A stretch of DNA of 64,000 nucleotides from assembly GCA_963727235.1 (NCBI GenBank), contig CAVSFZ010000025.1, forward strand, positions 48,680 to 112,679, read 5' to 3'. Below the pieces are notes generated by a model that saw only the letters and a program-made list of their open reading frames with translations, had not been told where the DNA came from and did not search any database. Position 1 is the stretch's first letter. The number at the start of each line of letters is the position of its first letter. Source of the DNA: CAVPTL01 sp963727235 (GTDB taxonomy: Bacteria > Actinomycetota > Thermoleophilia > Gaiellales > JAICJC01). Below, in pieces: positions 48,347-57,320 of this stretch. A program made the translations under genes and the position numbers.

Positions 48347-48489
48347 TTGCACGCGCGAGTCCGGTCACGATCCGGGGGCGGCGAGTGTATCGACGGTGAC
48401 ACTCGCTGTGTCTCGCGGGGAGCGGTTGTGGGTGCCGCCCGTCCGTAACCTTCACGCCAGATAGTCAGACCAGCGGAAGGGATACAGAA

Positions 48490-48864
48490 ATGAACGCCAT
48501 CACGACACTCAAACGGTCTCTCGTCATCTCAGGCGCCGCACTCGTCCTCGCGGTGCCGGCAGCGCAGGCCGCGCACGAGCCGAGTCAGTGGTACAACGTC
48601 GCCGCGCTCGACTCTTCACCCACCGCGATCGCAGCTCAGCCGACCCAGGCCCCGCTGCCGCCCAACGTCCCCGGTACGCAGTCGGTGCGGTTCTCGCACG
48701 CTGCCACTCGCGCACCACAGGAGCAGTTGCTGGTGACCACCGGGAACAACGCGCAGTGGACGAACTTCGCCATCGGCGCAGTGATCGTCGGACTCGTGTT
48801 CTCGCTGCTCTTCGTCGGTGTGTCACGGATGCAGATGCCACGCAGTCCGCGCCCACAGGCATAA
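48490..48864 (+). CDS. Small exported membrane protein, copy 2
   Basis: 124 aa paralogue of the preceding gene. The first 29 residues (signal peptide) are identical, including MNAITTLKRS and PAAQAAH; the middle is Pro/Ala-rich and diverged; HAATR(G/A)PQ and the C-terminal helix FAIGAVIVGLVFSLLFVGVS with tail PRSPRPQA are again conserved. Same SD and terminator layout. Function unknown; likely surface or membrane stress-related protein. Confidence 0.82.
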   Translation: MNAITTLKRSLVISGAALVLAVPAAQAAHEPSQWYNVAALDSSPTAIAAQPTQAPLPPNVPGTQSVRFSHAATRAPQEQLLVTTGNNAQWTNFAIGAVIVGLVFSLLFVGVSRMQMPRSPRPQA

Positions 48865-48903
48865 CAGCTATCAGCGCCTCATAGCGGCCGCTGGTACCAC
48901 CAG

Positions 48904-48941
48904 ACGCCTCCCGGATCGTGTGGAGACCCTCCGGGAGGCGT
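48904..48941 (+). terminator. Terminator hairpin, copy 2
   Basis: ACGCCTCCCGG (48904-48914) and CCGGGAGGCGT (48931-48941), then TTG. Confidence 0.8.
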
Positions 48942-48985
48942 TTGTCTGGTCCGGCGCCCGCGGGGCGCCGGGGAGGCGGAGCGGG

Positions 48986-48991
48986 TAGGCT
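48986..48991 (+). promoter_or_regulatory. -10 element before DUF2007-like gene
   Basis: TAGGCT with 9 bases to the GTG at 49001. Confidence 0.45.
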
Positions 48992-49000
48992 CTCGCGGAG

Positions 49001-49204
49001 GTGACTGACGAGACACATTGGGTGACCGTGTCCACGGCCCAGAATGAGTTCGAGGCGGAGCTGACCCGGCAGCAGCTGGACGCGGTCGGTATCCCGGTGG
49101 TACTCGAGCCGGCAGGGGCGAGGGCGTACCTGGGGGCCAGTTCGCCGTTCGAAATCAAGGTTCCGTCCGAGAAGTTGGCTGAGGCGCAGGAAGCGTTGCG
49201 GTAA
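49001..49204 (+). CDS. DUF2007-like small protein
   Basis: 67 aa with one ferredoxin-like alpha/beta domain: WVTVSTAQNEFEAELTRQQLDAVGIPVVLEP, here given in part, then FEIKVPSEKLAEAQEAL. The order (strand, long helix with EAE, GIPV strand, V-P-x-x-x-L-A-x-A helix) is the PF09413 'putative signal transducing protein' pattern. Cytoplasmic, probably a protein-interaction module. 14 bases ahead of the membrane sensor gene, so likely co-transcribed. Confidence 0.8.
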   Translation: MTDETHWVTVSTAQNEFEAELTRQQLDAVGIPVVLEPAGARAYLGASSPFEIKVPSEKLAEAQEALR

Positions 49205-49218
49205 CGATCTCGGAACGG

Positions 49219-50421
49219 ATGCATGGGATCATCCGTCGTGTGAGACCCACTCCATCCACGACGAGAATCGCCCAGCCCGCTGCCGTTGCTTGGTGCACGA
49301 CGTTGACGCTCCTGGTGCTGGCAGCCGTACTGAGTGCCGGTGGCTCCAATGTGAGCGCCGGGGATGTGCTCGATGCAATCGCCGTCGGCGCGCTTTTGCT
49401 GGGGATGGCCACGCTGGGAGTCTTGATCACGCGGCGCGAGCCCGGGAACGCCATCGGGTGGATCTTCTGCGGCACACCGCTCCTGGTGGCGCTCGCAGTT
49501 GGCGGCGGCGAGTACGCCACGTGGGCCGAAGCACAAAATCCGGACTTCCCGGGTGTGGCGATCGTGGGGTGGTTCCCGCAGTGGACGTGGGTGACCGGGT
49601 TGGTCGGCTTTGCGATGTTCACCCCGCTGCTCTTCCCAGACGGCAAGCCCCCGGGGCCGCGGTGGAAGCTGCTGCTTCGGATCGACCTGGTCGCGATCAC
49701 GGTGTTGGGGGTGGTGCTCGCCATCCAGCCCGGCACTGTGGCGGGCGACATCGAGAGCCCCTTCGGAGTGAAGGAGGCAGACAGCGGTGTCGTGATCGCC
49801 GTGCTCGCCGCCACCGTGGTGGTGCTGATCGTGGCAGGGCTCGTGTCGGCGGTGGTCAGATACCGGCACGCGAACCCGATCGCGCGGGTGCAGATGCGCG
49901 AGTGCGTGCTTGCGGCCGGGGTCAGCTTCGCGGGCGTGTTCGTGATCTCGGTGGTCGCGCCGGTGGAGATCCTCTATCTGCTCGACTACTCGCTGGTCCC
50001 GATTGCGATCGGCCTGGCCATGCTGCGCTACCGGCTTTACGAGGTGGATGTGATCATCCGCCGGACGCTCACGTACGCCTGCCTGCTCGCCGCGCTGTCG
50101 GGGATCTACCTGACCGTGGTCACCCTGACCGGCATCCTCCTGCAAACCGTTACCGGCCGATCCGGGGCGTTGGAGGTGACGCTTTCGACGCTTGCCGCGG
50201 TGGCCGCGTTCCACCCGCTGCGCGGCCGTATCCGCCGTGCGGTCGACCGCCGCTTCTATCGAGCGGGATATGACTCCCAGGCCGCGGTCGACGCCTTCAG
50301 CGGACATCTGCGCGAGCAGATCGACCTGGATGCCTTGTCCGAGGAGTTGATCGGAGTGGTATCCAGGACAGTTCATCCGGCGCATGCGAGCATCTGGTTA
50401 CGGGAGACATCCCGCCGGTAG
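49219..50421 (+). CDS. Seven/eight-helix membrane sensor without kinase domain
   Basis: 400 aa. Membrane helices at about 22-42, 55-73, 87-105, 117-135, 152-170, 190-212, 225-245, 250-265 and again 290-315. The segment LRYRLYEVDVIIRRTLTYA and PLRGRIRRAVDRRFYRAGYD then LDALSEELIGVVSRTVHPAHAS is the linker seen before GAF or histidine-kinase domains in actinobacterial sensor kinases, but the protein stops there (WLRETSRR). So it is a sensor module lacking its output. An adenylate cyclase gene starts 47 bases downstream on the same strand and could be its partner. Confidence 0.8.
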   Translation: MHGIIRRVRPTPSTTRIAQPAAVAWCTTLTLLVLAAVLSAGGSNVSAGDVLDAIAVGALLLGMATLGVLITRREPGNAIGWIFCGTPLLVALAVGGGEYATWAEAQNPDFPGVAIVGWFPQWTWVTGLVGFAMFTPLLFPDGKPPGPRWKLLLRIDLVAITVLGVVLAIQPGTVAGDIESPFGVKEADSGVVIAVLAATVVVLIVAGLVSAVVRYRHANPIARVQMRECVLAAGVSFAGVFVISVVAPVEILYLLDYSLVPIAIGLAMLRYRLYEVDVIIRRTLTYACLLAALSGIYLTVVTLTGILLQTVTGRSGALEVTLSTLAAVAAFHPLRGRIRRAVDRRFYRAGYDSQAAVDAFSGHLREQIDLDALSEELIGVVSRTVHPAHASIWLRETSRR

Positions 50422-50454
50422 GGCGGTTTTAGGACTCGCACACAGCGCACCGGC

Positions 50455-50460
50455 TAGAGT
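50455..50460 (+). promoter_or_regulatory. -10 element, leaderless start of cyclase-ATPase gene
   Basis: TAGAGT with 8 bases to the GTG at 50469. Confidence 0.55.
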
Positions 50461-50468
50461 CGCAATTT

Positions 50469-53400
50469 GTGACAACGTCGACTTGTGTGCACTGTGGCGC
50501 CACGGTTCCGGCCGGTGCACACTTCTGCCCGGCGTGCGCGGCGCCGGTCGAGATCGCCGCACCCGGCGAGGAGCGCAAGCTGGCAACGGTGCTCTTCGCC
50601 GATTTGGTCGGGTCGACAGCGCTTGCGGGGACGGAGGATCCGGAGCGGATCCGTGCCCTGCTCGACCGCTTCTACGACAGCATGGCCGCTGAGATCGAGC
50701 GTGCCGGCGGAACGGTCGAGAAGTTCGTCGGCGATGCCGTGATGGCGGCCTTCGGGGCCCCAGCGGCACACGAGGATCACGCTGAGCGAGCCTTGCACGC
50801 GGCTCTCGCGATGCAGCATCGACTGGCCGAGGTGTTCGGCGGACAGCTTGCGCTTCGCATCGGCGTCAATACCGGCGATGTTGTGGTCGGGCGTCCACGG
50901 GAGGGCAGCTCGTTTGTGACCGGCGATGCTGTCAATATCGGCGCGCGGCTCGAGCAGGCCGCGGCCGCCGGCGAGATTCTGGTGGGCGAGCGCACGGTCG
51001 CGGCGGTGCGCGGGGCGTTCGAGTTCGGCGATGCAATGACGATCGATGCCAAGGGCAAACCGGGCGGGGTCGCGTGCCGACAGCTCGTACGGGCGCTTTC
51101 GCTGATGCGGTCGCGTGGGGTGCGCGGCCTGAACCGCGCCTTCGTCGGGCGGGAGGCTGAGCTGGAGCAGCTCCAGGTGGCCTATCGCAAGGTCGCGGAT
51201 GACCGGCGGTCACACCTGCTCACGATCCTGGGCGATCCCGGGGTCGGCAAGACCAGGTTGCTGCGTGAGTTGTGGGAGTGGCTGGCCGACAGTTCCCCTG
51301 CGCCGTTGTGCCGGACCGGACGCTGCCTCTCATACGGCCAGGGCATCACCTACTGGCCGTTGGCCGAGGTGCTGAAGGAGCACTTCGGGATTCGCGAAAG
51401 TGACTCGGTCAGCGCGGTCGAGCTCGCGCTCGCCGAGCGTCCGTTCCTGGGCCTGACGCTCGGAATCAGCCCGAGCGAGGGTCTCCACCCGCTGGCCGCC
51501 CGCGAGCGGCTGCACGACTCGTGGGTCGAGTTCATCGAATCCCTGACTGCGGATCGGCCGGTGGTGTTGCTGGTCGAGGATCTCCACTGGGCGGAGGATG
51601 ACCTGTGCGATCTGCTCGAGACGCTGGTCGCCCAGGTCGAGGGGCCGCTGCTTCTGATCACAACAGCTCGGCCGGAGCTGCTCGACCGCCGCCCCGGATG
51701 GGCGCGGGCACGCAGCCAGACATCGCAACTCGTGCTCGAGGCGCTGCCGCCGGCCGGCACGGGGCTGCTGCTCGAGTCGCTGCTCGGAGTCGAGCCGCCG
51801 GCGCCCGTACGCCGGCTGATCCTCGATCGCGCGGAGGGCAACCCGTTCTTCGTCGAGGAGCTGGTTGCGACGCTGATCGGCAGGCAGGTGCTGCAGCGTA
51901 CGGAGGGGGGCTGGTCGTTCGGCGAGCTGCCGCCGGGCTTCGACGTGCCCGATTCGGTCAAGGCCGTGCTGGCCGCGCGAATCGACCTTCTGCCTGCAGC
52001 CGAGAAGCTGGCCTTGCAGGCCGCCTCGGTGATCGGGCGCGTGTTCTGGACCGGCCCGGTGTACGAGTTGGTGGAAGGCGCGCAGCCGGACTTCGGGTTG
52101 CTCGAGGAGCGAGACTTCGTCCGCCGTCGCCACGGCTCCACACTTGCCGGCGAGCGGGAGTACGTGATCAAGCACGCGCTCACCCGCGAGGTTGCCTACG
52201 AGAGTCTGCCGAAGGCGATCAGGGGGCACCAGCACGCCGCCTTCGCCGAGTGGCTTGAACGCCGAGGCGAGGGTCGCGAGGAGCAGGCGCCGCTGCTCGC
52301 CTACCACTACGCCCAGGCGGTTCGCCCCGAGGACATCGATCTTGCGTGGCACGGTCAGGCGGATGAGGTCGTGCGGCTGCGGCGTAAGGCGATCTTCTGG
52401 TCGCGCCATGCGGCTGACGCGGCAATCGGCCGGTACGAGATCGACGACGGCCTCTCTCTGCTGCACAGCGCGCTCGAGCTCGAGTCGGATCCTCTGCGGC
52501 AGGCGGAGCTGTGGCATGCGATCGGCCACGCCAATGCGCTCAAGTTCGACGGCCCGCACTTCCTGGAGGCGATGGAGCATGCAATCGAGCTGGGCGGCCC
52601 GGAGGCCGAGCTCTACACCGAGCTCGCGCTTCAGGGGATGCGTCGATCCGGGATGTGGATTCAACGATACGACCCCGGCCTGATCGACCAGTGGGTCGAG
52701 CGCGCGGTCGAGTTGTCTCCCCAGGGCTCTCCAACCTATCCCAGCGCTTTGGCTGCGAGTGCGCTGCGATCGGGCGACGAGGAATCTGCGCGTGCGCTCG
52801 AAGCCCTGGCGGAGGAGTTCGGAGACCCTGAGCTTCGGTCGCATGCGCTTGCCGCCCTCACCTCCGTGGCATGGCGGTCGGGGGATCTCGATCGAGTGCG
52901 CGACGTGGTCGAGGCCCGTCTTGATCTGCTGGCCGGCATGTCGGCGCCGGACGATCGCCATTTCGCGCTGATGCAGGCGGTTGAGATTGCACTGGTGCAA
53001 GGCAGGCTGCAGGCGGCTGGGGAGGCCAGCTCGATGCTCTCGGAGATGGTGCAGGGGTTGACCGTGCACCATCGGCTCCACGGCGTGTACATGCGGCTGC
53101 GGGTGGAAACGCTCGCCGGACGATGGGATGCGGTGCGGCAGCTGACAGCACCGGCCGAACGGGCGGTGGAAGCCAACGCCAGCACCCCCTGTCCGGCCAA
53201 CGTGACGTCGCTGCTGGTGTGTGCGCTGGCGGGCGCCCACCGGGGAGACGCGAGCGAGGCCCGCCGCCTCGAAGCGCAGGCAGACGCGATCGGCATGGCG
53301 GGGTTTAGTGAGTTCGACTCGCCGAGGCTTCGGCTGGCGCTCCTGCGCAACGATCTCGGTGACCTCGAGGAACTGGTGGATGCGCTCGGACCCGTCGAAC

Positions 53401-53645
53401 TGGCGCCGTACGGATTCGACAGCGCGGCGACACTGCTGGACGCCCTGGTCGCCCTGGACCACGCCGAACGGATCGAAGCGGAGGCTCAGGCGTGGCTTCT
53501 GCCCGGGACGTACGTCGAGCCGTTCGCGCTCAGGGCGCTGGGCGTGGTTCGCAAGGATCCACAGCTGCTGGCACAGGCCACCGCCCGGTTCGCCGCGATG
53601 GATCTGCAGTGGCATGCGGAGGAGACGCGCAAGCTGAGGGCGTAG
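50469..53645 (+). CDS. Zinc-ribbon / adenylate cyclase / AAA ATPase / TPR protein
   Basis: 1058 aa. A zinc ribbon (Cys6, Cys9, Cys20, Cys23) leads into a class III cyclase domain (about 36-195): metal aspartate Asp45 in LFADLVGST, the adenine-specifying Lys and second metal Asp in VEKFVGDAVMAAF, and Asp plus transition-state Asn and Arg in FVTGDAVNIGARL. This set is complete, so it should make cAMP. An ATPase follows (about 225-500) with P-loop GDPGVGKTR (Gly255-Lys261) and Walker B VVLLVEDLHWAE, then a long helical TPR-like region to the end. Matches the mycobacterial-type cyclase-ATPase architecture, though without a terminal LuxR HTH. A Crp-type regulator in the window may read the cAMP. 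Confidence 0.92.
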   Translation: MTTSTCVHCGATVPAGAHFCPACAAPVEIAAPGEERKLATVLFADLVGSTALAGTEDPERIRALLDRFYDSMAAEIERAGGTVEKFVGDAVMAAFGAPAAHEDHAERALHAALAMQHRLAEVFGGQLALRIGVNTGDVVVGRPREGSSFVTGDAVNIGARLEQAAAAGEILVGERTVAAVRGAFEFGDAMTIDAKGKPGGVACRQLVRALSLMRSRGVRGLNRAFVGREAELEQLQVAYRKVADDRRSHLLTILGDPGVGKTRLLRELWEWLADSSPAPLCRTGRCLSYGQGITYWPLAEVLKEHFGIRESDSVSAVELALAERPFLGLTLGISPSEGLHPLAARERLHDSWVEFIESLTADRPVVLLVEDLHWAEDDLCDLLETLVAQVEGPLLLITTARPELLDRRPGWARARSQTSQLVLEALPPAGTGLLLESLLGVEPPAPVRRLILDRAEGNPFFVEELVATLIGRQVLQRTEGGWSFGELPPGFDVPDSVKAVLAARIDLLPAAEKLALQAASVIGRVFWTGPVYELVEGAQPDFGLLEERDFVRRRHGSTLAGEREYVIKHALTREVAYESLPKAIRGHQHAAFAEWLERRGEGREEQAPLLAYHYAQAVRPEDIDLAWHGQADEVVRLRRKAIFWSRHAADAAIGRYEIDDGLSLLHSALELESDPLRQAELWHAIGHANALKFDGPHFLEAMEHAIELGGPEAELYTELALQGMRRSGMWIQRYDPGLIDQWVERAVELSPQGSPTYPSALAASALRSGDEESARALEALAEEFGDPELRSHALAALTSVAWRSGDLDRVRDVVEARLDLLAGMSAPDDRHFALMQAVEIALVQGRLQAAGEASSMLSEMVQGLTVHHRLHGVYMRLRVETLAGRWDAVRQLTAPAERAVEANASTPCPANVTSLLVCALAGAHRGDASEARRLEAQADAIGMAGFSEFDSPRLRLALLRNDLGDLEELVDALGPVELAPYGFDSAATLLDALVALDHAERIEAEAQAWLLPGTYVEPFALRALGVVRKDPQLLAQATARFAAMDLQWHAEETRKLRA

Positions 53646-53654
53646 GGCACGGCG

Positions 53655-54572
53655 TCAAGGCCCGGCCGCTCGCACCTCACCGACCGCCCGGGGATCGCCG
53701 AGCGCCTGAACCACCACCGCGGCGATCACGATAGCCCCTCCCACCAGCGTGGCCGTATCGGGCCGCTCGTGGATCGAGATCAGCACCCACAGCGGACCGA
53801 GCACCACCTCGAGCAGCGTGATCAGCGCGACCTCGGCGGCCGGAATCAACCGCGCCCCCGACGCGAACAGGGCGAGACCGAAGCCCATCTGGAGAACTCC
53901 CATGGCTATCAGCAGACCGAGCGCCTGCCCGTCGATGCCGGCGGTGCTCGCAAACGGCGCAGCCGCGACGAGCACGAACAGCTGCGAGAGACAGGTGGCC
54001 GGCAACATCGAGATGTCCTTGCGTTGGCGCGTGATCACGATTGAGACGGCGAACGCCAGCGCCATGAGCACTGCGAATCCGTCACCCATCAGGCTGTAGG
54101 ACTCGGGGTTTCCGACCATCACGGCCACCCCGGCGAGGGCGACCAGCATCGCCACACACGTGCGGCGTGACACACGCTCGCCGAGGAACACGAGTGCGAT
54201 CAGGGCGGCCATCATCGGCGACGATGCCTGAACGAACAGCACGTGGGCTACGGTCGCATGGTTGAGAGCAGCGATGAAGAGTCCCGACGCTGCAGCCATG
54301 GACGCGGCCAGCGCGATGCCCGGGTAGCCGATCGCCCGAAACTGCGCTACCACCGCTCCCCGGTTGGCCGCGACCGTGAACATGAACAGCGCCAGCATCG
54401 CGAACAACGCACGGAACGCGAGCTGGGTTCCCACACCGAGGGACAGCTCACGCTGCATCACACCTGCGGTTGACCAGAGGATCGCCGCGAACGCCACAAG
54501 AAGCTGACCGGTGCGCCGCTCACTGCCCAGCCGGGTCGACCACGCAGACACTGAGATCGAGCGCGTTGTCAT
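53655..54572 (-). CDS. EamA/DMT-family transporter
   Basis: 305 aa with ten hydrophobic helices in two EamA repeats: GQLLVAFAAILWSTAGVMQ starts the first, VLFVQASSPMMAALIALVFLGERVS ends it; the second has GFAVLMALAFAVSIVI and AEVALITLLEVVLGPLWVL. The helix-ending ERVSRR and E-R-P signatures fit. Family members export amino acids, nucleotide sugars or other metabolites. Start at the ATG 54572 with GAGG... not obvious; TACCCT is 11 bases before it. Convergent with the cyclase gene. Confidence 0.9.
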   Translation of the reverse strand: MTTRSISVSAWSTRLGSERRTGQLLVAFAAILWSTAGVMQRELSLGVGTQLAFRALFAMLALFMFTVAANRGAVVAQFRAIGYPGIALAASMAAASGLFIAALNHATVAHVLFVQASSPMMAALIALVFLGERVSRRTCVAMLVALAGVAVMVGNPESYSLMGDGFAVLMALAFAVSIVITRQRKDISMLPATCLSQLFVLVAAAPFASTAGIDGQALGLLIAMGVLQMGFGLALFASGARLIPAAEVALITLLEVVLGPLWVLISIHERPDTATLVGGAIVIAAVVVQALGDPRAVGEVRAAGP

Positions 54573-54690
54573 TTCTGCCGCCGAGGGTAGCGCAGTCAGT
54601 TCCAATGGCCCGGAGGCCGTGGTTTGCCGAACACGACGTGGGGGGTTCTCACTGATGACAGCGCCGGCACACGCGAGGTGTACTTCGGGC

Positions 54691-55002
54691 ATGGCTGATA
54701 CAGACATTCAGGACGAGGTGGTGGCGGATAGTCCCGAGTTACTGCGAGAACAGGCGCTTCGCCGGGTGAAGAAGCGCCACGACTTCCATTCCCACGTGTT
54801 CGTGTATCTGTCGGTGAACATCGTGCTCTGGGGGATCTGGGCGGTGATCGGCGTTACGTCCGACAGCTGGAATCCGTGGCCGTTGTGGGTCACCCTCGCG
54901 TGGGGCTTGGGGGTCATCTTCAACGCGTGGGACGTGTACGTGCGGCGTCCGATTACCGAGGCTGAGATCCGACGGGAGATGGACAAGCTCGGCCACGCCT
55001 AG
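54691..55002 (+). CDS. 2TM domain protein
   Basis: 103 aa. RVKKRHDFHSHVFVYLSVNIVLW is the start of the 2TM family pattern (PF13239), with helix 1 at about 35-55 and helix 2 at about 62-80 (WPLWVTLAWGLGVIFNAWDVY), then a short charged tail EAEIRREMDKLG. Such modules occur alone or at the N-terminus of LytTR-family histidine kinases. A long upstream frame to 54511 runs antisense to the EamA gene start and is rejected. Confidence 0.85.
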   Translation: MADTDIQDEVVADSPELLREQALRRVKKRHDFHSHVFVYLSVNIVLWGIWAVIGVTSDSWNPWPLWVTLAWGLGVIFNAWDVYVRRPITEAEIRREMDKLGHA

Positions 55003-55029
55003 GCCGTCCATACCTTCCCGGCGCCGGCA

Positions 55030-55293
55030 CTACGGCCGGTGGAGGCTGTGAATCTCGAACACCTCTTGACTGATCTCCCCTGGAACGTTTGGAACGACGT
55101 TCGCGTTGAACCAGGCGTCGTGTTGCTCCTGGGACTCCCACAGCTCGGCTACGCAGAAGCCGTCGCCGTCGGAGAATGTGACGTGCAGGATGAACCCCGG
55201 CTGCTTCTTGATCGCCGCGACCAGGGGAGGCGAAATCTCGTCGTACATCTCCGGGGTCATTCCGGCGGACCGATGGCGAATCAACACGGACAT
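55030..55293 (-). CDS. Small alpha/beta-barrel (ABM-like) protein
   Basis: 87 aa. VLIRHRSAGMTPEMYDEIS, FILHVTFSDGDGFCVAELWESQEQHDAWF and a final IHSLHRP give the strand-helix pattern of dimeric ferredoxin-like antibiotic-biosynthesis-monooxygenase/DUF proteins. Possibly a small-molecule-binding or heme-unrelated monooxygenase homologue. AAGGAGG SD before the ATG at 55293. Single gene. Confidence 0.75.
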   Translation of the reverse strand: MSVLIRHRSAGMTPEMYDEISPPLVAAIKKQPGFILHVTFSDGDGFCVAELWESQEQHDAWFNANVVPNVPGEISQEVFEIHSLHRP

Positions 55294-55462
55294 ACGACGC
55301 CTCCTTGGGAGTTGCATATGTGACGAACCAAGCGACGCTACCACGATCGTGACCCCAGTCGCTACCCGGCCGCTCCTAGGTCACTCTCCCCCTGTGGTGG
55401 GGGTGGGGTTCGAGAGTGTTCCACTTGCAGTCCCAGCGGTGAGATGACACCATCGCAGCGGC

Positions 55463-57022
55463 GTGGCTTTGTCGCAGTATTCGGGGCCGACCGTTGATCG
55501 GCCGGCAGTCCTCTTTGATCTGCTCGAGGCGGGCCTTGCGCGCGATCCCGATGCTGATGGGTTGGTGTGTGCTGAGTTCACGTGGTCGTGGCGGACGCTC
55601 GACCGTGTGTCCCGTCGACTGGCGAGAAGCTACGCCGAGATGGGGTTGCGCCGGGGCGATCGGTTCGGATCGCTCATGCCCAACCGGCCACGGCTGATTG
55701 CCCACTACATCGCCTGCTTTCGGTCCGGGATTGTGGCGACGCCGCTCAACTACAGATACACCGTCGATGAGATCGACTACGCGCTCGAGGTGAGCGGTGC
55801 ACGCGCTTTGCTTGTGCACTCTGAGCGCGAGCCCGATCTCGTGGGCAGCCGGATAGCCGGGCGCCTAGCGTTGGGCCGCGTCGGCTACCCCGGGCCGAGC
55901 ACTGACGGCGTGTCGTTCGACGACCTGATCGAGGGCGATCCGGGAGGGTTTGAGCCAAGCCGTGGGCACCACTCGGATCCCGCGATGTTGTTCTTTACGT
56001 CAGGCAGCACCGGACCGCCGAAAGGCGTTACTCACACTCATGAGACGCTCGGGTGGATGCTTGCGATTGCGGCGTCGGGCCTGGAGCTCACCGGCCACGA
56101 TCGTCTGCTCGCCGGCTCGTCGCTGTCGCACGTGGGCGCGTTCTATGTGACCTTTGCGGCGATTAGCGTCGGGGCATGCGCGGTGGTCGCGCGTACCTTT
56201 GACGGCGACGAGCTTCTCCCGCTTTTGCGTGATACCACACCGACGGTGTTGTCGATGCTACCCTCGGCGCTTTTTGCGCTCACGCGCGACCATGGCGCCG
56301 GGCCCGCTGATTTCGCGTCGCTTCGGCTTTGCCGAGCGGCCGGCGATTGCGTCTCGGCCGAACTCGAGCGCGAGTTCAGCGAGCTGTCGGGGCTGGTTAT
56401 CGACGAGGCGTATGGGCTGACTGAGACGGGGCTGGCGTCGGTGAGTCCGCCGTCCGGCGAGATCCGGGCGGGGACGGTGGGTACGGTGGCGCCCGGTGTG
56501 ATGGTGGAGATCCGCGGCGAGGACGGCACCCTGCTCGCAAGCGGTGATGAGGGGCGCGTATGGCTTCGCACGCCATCGGCGACAGTGGGCTACTGGGAAG
56601 ACGACGCGGCCACGGCTGAGGTGTTTCGCGACGGCTGGCTCGACTCCGGGGATGTGATGCGCGCCGACGAGGACGGCTACCTCTACTTCTGCGGTCGGCG
56701 CAAGCAGATCATCGTGCACGACGGGTCGAACATCACCCCGCAGCTGGTGGAGGGGGCGCTGGTCGAGCACCCGAGCATCGATAGCGCCGGCGTGGTCGGC
56801 ATACACGACTTGGTGCACGGCGAGAACGTACGCGCCTACGTCGCTGTCCGCGCGGGTGTCGCCCGGCCCACCGCACAAGAGCTGATCCGGTTCGCACGCA
56901 GCCGGGTGGGTTACAAGGCGCCCGAAGAGATCGTGTTTCTCGAGCAGATGCCGCGCACCGCCACCGGCAAGGTCGACCGATCCCGACTGAAACGGATGGC
57001 AGCCGAGCGTTCGTCATCCTGA
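55463..57022 (+). CDS. AMP-binding acyl-CoA synthetase
   Basis: 519 aa adenylate-forming ligase, activating a fatty or aromatic acid to its CoA thioester via acyl-AMP. P-loop motif LFFTSGSTGPPKGVTHTH near residue 174, the A5 motif EAYGLTETG, A7 WLDSGDVMRADEDGYLYF, A8 GRRKQIIVHDG, and A10 catalytic lysine in PRTATGKVDR near the C-terminus are all there. GTG start at 55463. Substrate specificity cannot be read by eye; medium- or long-chain acids are most likely. Ends 84 bases before the tRNA-Pro remnant. Confidence 0.93.
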   Translation: MALSQYSGPTVDRPAVLFDLLEAGLARDPDADGLVCAEFTWSWRTLDRVSRRLARSYAEMGLRRGDRFGSLMPNRPRLIAHYIACFRSGIVATPLNYRYTVDEIDYALEVSGARALLVHSEREPDLVGSRIAGRLALGRVGYPGPSTDGVSFDDLIEGDPGGFEPSRGHHSDPAMLFFTSGSTGPPKGVTHTHETLGWMLAIAASGLELTGHDRLLAGSSLSHVGAFYVTFAAISVGACAVVARTFDGDELLPLLRDTTPTVLSMLPSALFALTRDHGAGPADFASLRLCRAAGDCVSAELEREFSELSGLVIDEAYGLTETGLASVSPPSGEIRAGTVGTVAPGVMVEIRGEDGTLLASGDEGRVWLRTPSATVGYWEDDAATAEVFRDGWLDSGDVMRADEDGYLYFCGRRKQIIVHDGSNITPQLVEGALVEHPSIDSAGVVGIHDLVHGENVRAYVAVRAGVARPTAQELIRFARSRVGYKAPEEIVFLEQMPRTATGKVDRSRLKRMAAERSSS

Positions 57023-57106
57023 AGCGCGCTCTTGGACACGGCGGACGTCCGCTAGAAGTCGTTCTGCGAGAAGGAGAATCTCGCGCTGCGAGCGGCCTGC
57101 GAGCTA

Positions 57107-57148
57107 TCGGGACGACTGGATTCGAACCAGCGACCCCCTGCTCCCAAA
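57107..57148 (-). repeat. Truncated 3' half of a tRNA-Pro gene (attachment-site scar)
   Basis: On the minus strand: anticodon loop TTTGGGA (anticodon TGG), then the 3' anticodon strand, T-arm GCTGG-TTCGAAT-CCAGT, acceptor strand CGTCCCG and discriminator A. The 5' half is missing: bases beyond 57149 do not form a D-arm or the partner acceptor CGGGACG. Typical of an att site left by tRNA-targeting integrases. Confidence 0.8.
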
Positions 57149-57152
57149 ATGG

Positions 57153-57164
57153 GAACATATGTTC
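57153..57164. promoter_or_regulatory. GAACATATGTTC palindrome (LexA/Cheo-box-like)
   Basis: Perfect 12-base palindrome matching the GAAC-N4-GTTC SOS box of Gram-positive LexA, only 4 bases after the tRNA remnant. No gene starts right next to it. Confidence 0.45.
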
Positions 57165-57320
57165 GTCGTGCGTTGCGGGTGGTTGCGGATCTGGCTCTGG
57201 GAGCGGGCCAAAGGACTCGCGGCGGTCGGCGGGTCTTGCGGCCGTTTGCGGGCGCTTGTTTCCACCGGGTTTCCGCGACCGTGAATCATGGTCGCACTCG
57301 CCTAGTGCGGGGGTGGTTGG

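Larger units (their letters stand above)
48387..48941 (+). repeat. Duplicated cassette, unit 2 (promoter region, gene, terminator)
   Basis: See unit 1. The promoter-side block of this unit also holds a GACAC-TCGCT-GTGTC inverted repeat (48398-48412) not perfectly kept in unit 1. Confidence 0.85.
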
